Source: Shewanella vesiculosa
GTDB lineage: Bacteria; Pseudomonadota; Gammaproteobacteria; Enterobacterales; Shewanellaceae
Length of the DNA: 64,000 bases
Assembly: GCF_021560015.1 (NCBI RefSeq)
Contig: NZ_CP073588.1
Location: forward strand, 868,001-932,000
Reading direction: 5' to 3'
The translations under genes and the position numbers were made by a program. Of this stretch, positions 59,312-64,000 are shown one piece after another (the stretch's first letter is position 1; the number at the start of each line of letters is the position of its first letter). The notes under the pieces were generated by a model. That model did not search any database. It saw only the letters and a list, made by a program, of their open reading frames with translations, and was not told the origin of the DNA.

Positions 59312-59655
59312 GATAAGCTCCCGAGATATCTCTTATTGTATTTTTTTAGATGCAGACAAACTGCGCGTGAGTCAATACGCGTGGCATGTAAGAATATGCA
59401 GATGCACTACATCAATTAAGTTTTGAGAGGGGAGTAATGACAGCAAGACAAGACTCCACCGAACACTATTGTATTCAGTGGTTTATTCGTCCCACCATTC
59501 AGACAAATACCATGTGCGGTAATGGTATCTTTGGAAAATTGTTGCAATTAGAATCATGTTATAAACTATGAGCTATTGTTGTTGACCTGTTAAGAGGCTA
59601 TCCGTAAGATAGGTGCTGAGTCAATACATGGCAGAAACTTTTTTTGAGTACTACC
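59312..59655. other. Divergent promoter region of the cyanophycin locus
   Basis: Separates the TonB-receptor operon from the cyanophycinase gene. AT-rich; I see no clear operator palindrome and no gene. Confidence 0.5.
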
Positions 59656-61389
59656 ATGAAAATTTCGATTAAACCTAATTTCAATGCCTTATCTTGTCTA
59701 TTATTTAGCTTGTTAATCAGTACTTTGTTGCTGTCGTTATACAGTTCAATGGCGCTGGCTAGTACTGCTGTCAATACCGATGCTACTCCGCCGGTTCAAA
59801 CTTTCGATTTAATGATGGTTGGCGGTGGGTTGGTCACTTGCAGTTCTTTATCTAGACAAAACTGTGTGCTTGGCAGTCAATTTACTGCTGATGCAAAACA
59901 AACCTCTGTTTATCGATTAACGCAGTCTGCACTCGAGCGAGCCTTTAAACATCCGAGTTTATCTGGGTTAACAGCACCTCAAAAAGCTATATTGCTCCAT
60001 GCCAGTCAGCAGCAGGGTAATGCGGGTTCTAGTTTGAGCTATCAAGCATTTTATGATGCCATCTCTGCTGTTGAAAAAGATTTTTTAACGGATTTAAACG
60101 ATCAAGTTTATTATGCTTTATTGGATTTACTTGAAGACGAACAAGCCATTACCTCGGGTATCAATCGCCAAGAACATGTGATGCTGAGTGCGACCCAGAA
60201 CCAATATGGCGCGCAGATATTCTCTTTGTTTACTCAGCAAGCATTGTTAAAAAAACAACAACGGCAGCCGCAAGCTAAGCGGCCATTAATCGCCGTAGTT
60301 ACCGCATCTGCAAGAGATCCTTTTGAATCAATTGATTTCTATACTCAAGTTTTTGAGCAAGCCGGTGCGGATGTTATCTGGCTGCCTTTAGATAGCGCAT
60401 TGCAAGCCGCTATAGCACAACAACAATGTGATCAGTTACCTGCATTGCGCGAAAAAATTCAAGGTAATGTCGATCGCGCGCGATTGTATCCGGTTGCTAC
60501 CGCATTACAACAATCCATGTGTGTATCTCCTGATTCTCTTTACCAGCAACTGCTTAATATTGACGGATTATTTCTTAATGGTGGTGATCAACGTTTAACA
60601 TTATCAGCTTGGTTAACACCACAGAAAAAGCCAAGTAAAGCGCTTGATATTATTAAAAAAAGATTACAACAACATCAAATTGTGATTGGTGGCACGAGTG
60701 CAGGAACGGCAGTAATGACAGCTCAATATATGGTTACAGGCGGCACAAGTCATGGTGCATTAACCTATGGCGTGTTGGCTGCCGAGGCGCCAAGTGAGCG
60801 ATGTGAGGAGAGTCATTGTCAGTCAGACATTCCGGCTACTGCGGTTACATATTCCACCGCGGGAGGATTAGGTTTTTTTCCATTTGGAGTCACTGATACC
60901 CATTTCTCACAGCGTGAGCGGCAAGTGAGGTTATTCATGCTAAGTGCCTTGTCTGAAAATAAATTAGGCTTTGGAGTCGATGAAAATACCGCTCTGTTAG
61001 TTGATCTTCGCAATCACACAGTATCTGTTGTTGGTGAGCATGGTGTTTGGGTAGTGGAACAATCTCATGTTACTCAAACACCACTATCTTATTCAGGAGT
61101 CATGCATTACTTAACCGCGGGCGATAACGCAAAAGTAGATGTAGTCACGCAATCGTTAAACCATATTCAATTATTAAGCGCTGATAAGACGATCAGCAAG
61201 CAAGCTGATGTTAAGCGAGAGTTTAATGCTTGGGTTGATAAAGCCTGTGTAGATGGCCAAAATGATATTGATCTTGGCCAAGCTAAATTGATTATTAAAC
61301 CCCAATCACAACAAGAATGTGACCAAATTAAGCGTAATGGTCAACATTATCAAAATATAAATATACAGCTCAATTTAGTTAATCATTAA
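59656..61389 (+). CDS. Exported cyanophycinase (peptidase S51, CphE-like)
   Basis: A 577-residue serine peptidase that degrades cyanophycin to beta-Asp-Arg dipeptides. A signal peptide or anchor (ALSCLLFSLLISTLLLSLYSSMALAS) directs it outside the cytoplasm. The S51 core contains FDLMMVGGGLVT, RPLIAVVTASARDPFESIDFY, DGLFLNGGDQRLTLSAW near residue 311, and the nucleophile in IGGTSAGTAVM (Ser348). GALTYGVL and GFGVDENTALLVD follow. It is longer than cytoplasmic CphB, as exported forms are. I chose ATG 59656; the frame opens at a TTG 12 bases earlier and no strong ribosome site decides. It is divergent from the TonB receptor, permease and IadA genes. Confidence 0.88.
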   Translation: MKISIKPNFNALSCLLFSLLISTLLLSLYSSMALASTAVNTDATPPVQTFDLMMVGGGLVTCSSLSRQNCVLGSQFTADAKQTSVYRLTQSALERAFKHPSLSGLTAPQKAILLHASQQQGNAGSSLSYQAFYDAISAVEKDFLTDLNDQVYYALLDLLEDEQAITSGINRQEHVMLSATQNQYGAQIFSLFTQQALLKKQQRQPQAKRPLIAVVTASARDPFESIDFYTQVFEQAGADVIWLPLDSALQAAIAQQQCDQLPALREKIQGNVDRARLYPVATALQQSMCVSPDSLYQQLLNIDGLFLNGGDQRLTLSAWLTPQKKPSKALDIIKKRLQQHQIVIGGTSAGTAVMTAQYMVTGGTSHGALTYGVLAAEAPSERCEESHCQSDIPATAVTYSTAGGLGFFPFGVTDTHFSQRERQVRLFMLSALSENKLGFGVDENTALLVDLRNHTVSVVGEHGVWVVEQSHVTQTPLSYSGVMHYLTAGDNAKVDVVTQSLNHIQLLSADKTISKQADVKREFNAWVDKACVDGQNDIDLGQAKLIIKPQSQQECDQIKRNGQHYQNINIQLNLVNH

Positions 61390-62130
61390 TCTGTTTTTAT
61401 GCCCTTTATTTAAGCCATATTTTGGACTTTATTGGGTTATGTTAGCGAGACTGATAACTAAATTTCTACATATAATCTATCAAGGTTTTTATCCCCTTAA
61501 AGGTTAGCTAACCTCATCTGTTGATGTGAATCCCTAGCAGTATTGTGTTGGGGATTTTTTTAGACAAAATTCTGATGTTATTGGCTGATATTTAAGTTAA
61601 TCCATTTTTAATGCTGCTATCAAAGCGAAATTACGACAATGAATCACGTTGTTTTAACTTACTGATCAATAAGCTTTCATCCCCATTGTCGCAGTAGAGA
61701 CCTTACCAATTATTGGATCAAATCGATTCGTCATCACCGCATAAGACACTTGCTCTTGCAAACAAAAATAAGCACCGACTGCATTCAATTTTATAGCGTT
61801 ATCTGCCTAGCGGTTAACCAGTCAACACTAAGCCAAAATGCTTAACACAATAGTGACAAATAACGCCCATGAAGAAAGTGATACTGGTGAGTAAATCAGT
61901 AGCAATGATCCTAAGTTAAAACGTTGTCAATCTGCTCGGAATTTTTACAATTAAATTCAATGATTTATGTCTAATTTTAAAAACGCTAACGTTGACAGGG
62001 CGATCGCTTAGGGACTACTGTATAAAATATACCACGAAAGTGTGTGGTAAATATTTAACAGCGCAGGATCTATTCATGTGCTTTTTATGTAGCGTTAGTG
62101 CAAAAAAGCCGAACGGCGTAAAAAAGCGTC
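61390..62130. other. Intergenic region between cyanophycinase and proV
   Basis: Contains a perfect palindrome AGGTTAGCTAACCT at 61501-61514 and a terminator at 61529-61561. Minus-strand 61666-61815 reads as a coding-like scrap ending IIGKVSTATMGMKAY with no start. The proV promoter lies near the right end, but no box pair is convincing. Confidence 0.45.
61529..61561 (+). terminator. Probable terminator after the cyanophycinase gene
   Basis: AATCCCTAGCA pairs with TGTTGGGGATT through two G-U steps, followed by a T run. Confidence 0.65.
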
Positions 62131-63372
62131 ATGGAAATTGGTATGGAAAAAATAGAGATAAAAAACCTTTATAAGGTTTTTGGTTCTGAGCCTCGCAAGG
62201 GGGTGAAATTACTTGAACAAGGGAAAAGCAAAGAAGAGATTTACGAACAAACAGGACTAACGGTTGCCGTACAAGGTGCCAGTTTTGTTGTCAATAAAGG
62301 TGAGATTTTCGTGGTTATGGGGCTATCCGGCTCAGGAAAATCAACCCTAGTAAGAATGTTAAACAGGCTCATTGAACCCACATCGGGAGAGGTGTTGGTT
62401 GATGGCCAAAATATCCTCAACATGAATAAGGACGAACTGGTCAAGTTTCGCAGAAGTAAAACCAGTATGGTGTTTCAATCCTTCGCGCTTATGCCCCATC
62501 AAACAGTGTTAGAGAACGCCGCATTTGGCCTCGAACTTGATGGCATGGATAAAAAACAGCGTGAAGAGCGAGCCCTAGATGCTTTAAAACAAGTCGGACT
62601 CGAAGGCTTGGAGAAGGCCTATCCCAATGAGTTAAGTGGCGGTATGCAGCAGCGAGTAGGATTAGCGCGAGGCTTAGCGGTTGATCCTGATATCTTGCTC
62701 ATGGATGAGGCATTTTCGGCGCTTGATCCGCTTATCAAGACAGAGATGCAAGATGAACTGCTGAAACTGCAAGATCGTCATGAACGCACCATCATTTTTA
62801 TCTCCCATGATTTAGACGAAGCATTACGCATTGGCGACCGAATTGCCATTATGCAGGGCGGCCGAGTGATTCAGGTGGGGACCCCAGAAGAGATTCTGCA
62901 AAATCCCGCAGATGATTATGTGCGCGCATTTTTCCGAGGTGTGGATCCAACTGGTGTTATCTCCGCTGGGGACATTGCCCGCGACAGTCAACCAACCGTT
63001 GTTTGGCATACAAAAGCCGGTAGCCCACGCGCCACCCTAGAAATGTTGAGTATTAAAGATCGCGAGTTTGCCTATGTACTTGACTCAGAACACCGCTTTT
63101 TAGGTGTGGTCTCTTCAGACTCCCCTGCGCGACGCTATTGACCAAGGAAATGGTGCCAGCAAACTTGAGCATGCTTTTCTAACAGATGCTAAATCAGTTC
63201 AAGAAACAGATAGTCTTCAGGATATCTTATCCCTGGTCGCCTCCCATTCTTGGCCTATTCCAGTTGTAAACTCAGAGAAAGTAGATATCGCGGCGTTGTT
63301 TCTAAAAATCTGTTTCTTCGTACCTTAAACCGTGCAGAGAAGGGGACTTATTTTGAGCAGTCAGCATCTTAG
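62131..63372 (+). pseudogene. proV: Glycine betaine ABC transporter ATPase ProV, two frame breaks in the CBS tail
   Basis: ATPase of the ProU/OpuA osmoprotectant importer. It has [15 protein letters not shown], Walker [18 protein letters not shown] near residue 68, [22 protein letters not shown], signature [20 protein letters not shown] and [15 protein letters not shown]-terminal CBS pair follows. The CBS part is broken: after VVSSDS an extra C in the run 63122-63125 leads to a stop; the right frame continues [22 protein letters not shown] missing G near 63280 breaks it again before RGVVSKNLFLRTLNRAEKG. The restored end is TAG 63370-63372, about 413 residues. The ATPase core is intact. The ATG at 62143 is an alternative start. 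Confidence 0.9.
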
Positions 63373-63398
63373 AATATTAGCTTCAGGAGTTTTAAATC

Positions 63399-64000
63399 AT
63401 GTTCAGTTTTGATGAAAGAGTGATTCCTTTAGATGTTTGGATCACCAATTTAGTTAACTGGTTGGTTGAAGGCTATCGATGGTTTTTTCAACTGATCAAA
63501 TGGCCCGTCGACTTTATTTTGTCTGGTGTATCAGATGGTCTACTGGCAACTTCACCTCTGCTTGTTATTGCCCTGTTTGGTGTCATTGCTTGGCGAGTGT
63601 CAGGTTTAAAACTGGCCATCTTTACGCTGTTATCATTGGTGCTCATCGGTCTACTCGGTTTCTGGTCTGAAACCATGATAACCCTTGCCATGGTCTTTTC
63701 ATCCGTGGTGTTCTGCACCCTTGTTGGTGTGCCATTTGGGATATGGGCTGGACGCAGTGATCGCGTTAACAACATTCTACGACCCATTTTGGACGCGATG
63801 CAAACGACGCCAGCCTTTGTCTATTTGGTCCCCATTGTGATGCTTTTTTCTATTGGCAACACAGCGGGCGTTCTGGCGACCATCATTTTTGCCCTGCCAC
63901 CCTTGGTGAGATTAACCAGTCTCGGTATTAGGCAGGTACACCCAGAGTTAGTCGAGGCTGCGCTCGCCTTTGGGGCAACAAGCTCGCAGGTTTTACTTAA
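63399..64000 (+). CDS. proW: Glycine betaine ABC transporter permease ProW (partial, right edge)
   Basis: The first 200 residues of the permease partner of ProV. It starts MFSFDERVIPLDVWITNLVNWLVEGYR after AGGAG. The body has several TMs, then PFGIWAGRSDRVNNILRPILDAMQTTPAFVYLVPIVMLF and LTSLGIRQVHPELVEAALAFGATSSQ, which includes the EAA loop that contacts the ATPase. The frame is open to the window end. It starts 26 bp after the restored proV stop, so both are one operon. A substrate-binding gene probably follows outside. Confidence 0.93.
   Translation, partial: MFSFDERVIPLDVWITNLVNWLVEGYRWFFQLIKWPVDFILSGVSDGLLATSPLLVIALFGVIAWRVSGLKLAIFTLLSLVLIGLLGFWSETMITLAMVFSSVVFCTLVGVPFGIWAGRSDRVNNILRPILDAMQTTPAFVYLVPIVMLFSIGNTAGVLATIIFALPPLVRLTSLGIRQVHPELVEAALAFGATSSQVLL

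Noticed and set aside
61666..61815. Minus-strand stretch ending GKVSTATMGMKAY
   Set aside because: Closed upstream by a TAG without a start codon, and no family is recognised.
61992..62026. TTGACA followed by TATAAA ahead of proV as a sigma-70 promoter
   Set aside because: The spacing between the two boxes is 23 bases, too long for a normal promoter; the TATAAA may still be a -10 with a different -35.

Overview
The window looks like chromosome from a marine gammaproteobacterium of the Alteromonadales, most probably a Shewanella. The basis is the moderate-to-low G+C coding style, the order ald / lrp / ftsK / lolA / rarA / crcB / serS / tusEBCD / yccA / tRNA-Ser, and the combination of TonB-receptor sugar loci with osmoprotectant transporters. 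Assignment is by recognition of gene content and order, not by a database search.

Region 1 (1-18950) is a starch/maltodextrin utilisation locus: a cytoplasmic-membrane maltose-type MFS permease (partial at the left edge), a GH97 alpha-glucosidase, an operon of TonB-dependent receptor, tryptophan-halogenase-like flavoprotein, cyclomaltodextrinase-like GH13 and lipoprotein GH13 amylase, and a divergent GH13 alpha-glucosidase followed by a FucP/GluP-type sugar permease. Four copies of a TGCATACGTATKCA-like palindrome lie upstream of these transcription units and tie them into one putative regulon. The regulator gene is not in the window. Between the parts sit a CPXCG small protein, a TrmY-type tRNA methyltransferase and a delta-class carbonic anhydrase.

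Region 2 (19200-35480) is housekeeping: an RsmB-like RNA methyltransferase, a GAF/GGDEF/EAL protein, alanine dehydrogenase and Lrp (divergent), FtsK, LolA, RarA, CrcB, SerS, the TusDCBE sulfur relay, a YccA/BI-1 protein, a PunR-like LysR regulator and tRNA-Ser(UGA). The tRNA is followed by two decayed repeat copies of its 3' end.

Region 3 (35480-41230) is accessory: a gene-poor stretch, a visibly G+C-rich UvrA2-type ABC protein that looks transferred, an orphan solute-binding protein, and a spaced 14-bp inverted repeat. Region 4 (41230-53530) carries a Dcp-like lipoprotein peptidase, CbpA/CbpM chaperone genes, a TetR-HlyD-ABC drug-efflux-like operon, a BCCT transporter, and a CNMP/CBS/DUF294 protein paired with a DnaQ-like exonuclease.

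Region 5 (54000-61390) is the most interesting unit: an isoaspartyl dipeptidase, a YfcC-type permease and a TonB receptor, divergent from an exported cyanophycinase. Together they read as a locus for using external cyanophycin (multi-L-arginyl-poly-aspartate). The window closes with a ProV/ProW glycine-betaine ABC transporter, cut by the right edge.

A caution applies throughout: at least eight single-base frame breaks occur in otherwise conserved genes (GH97, lrp, rarA twice, yccA, the second TonB receptor, proV twice). Most sit in mononucleotide runs, which suggests sequence errors rather than gene decay.
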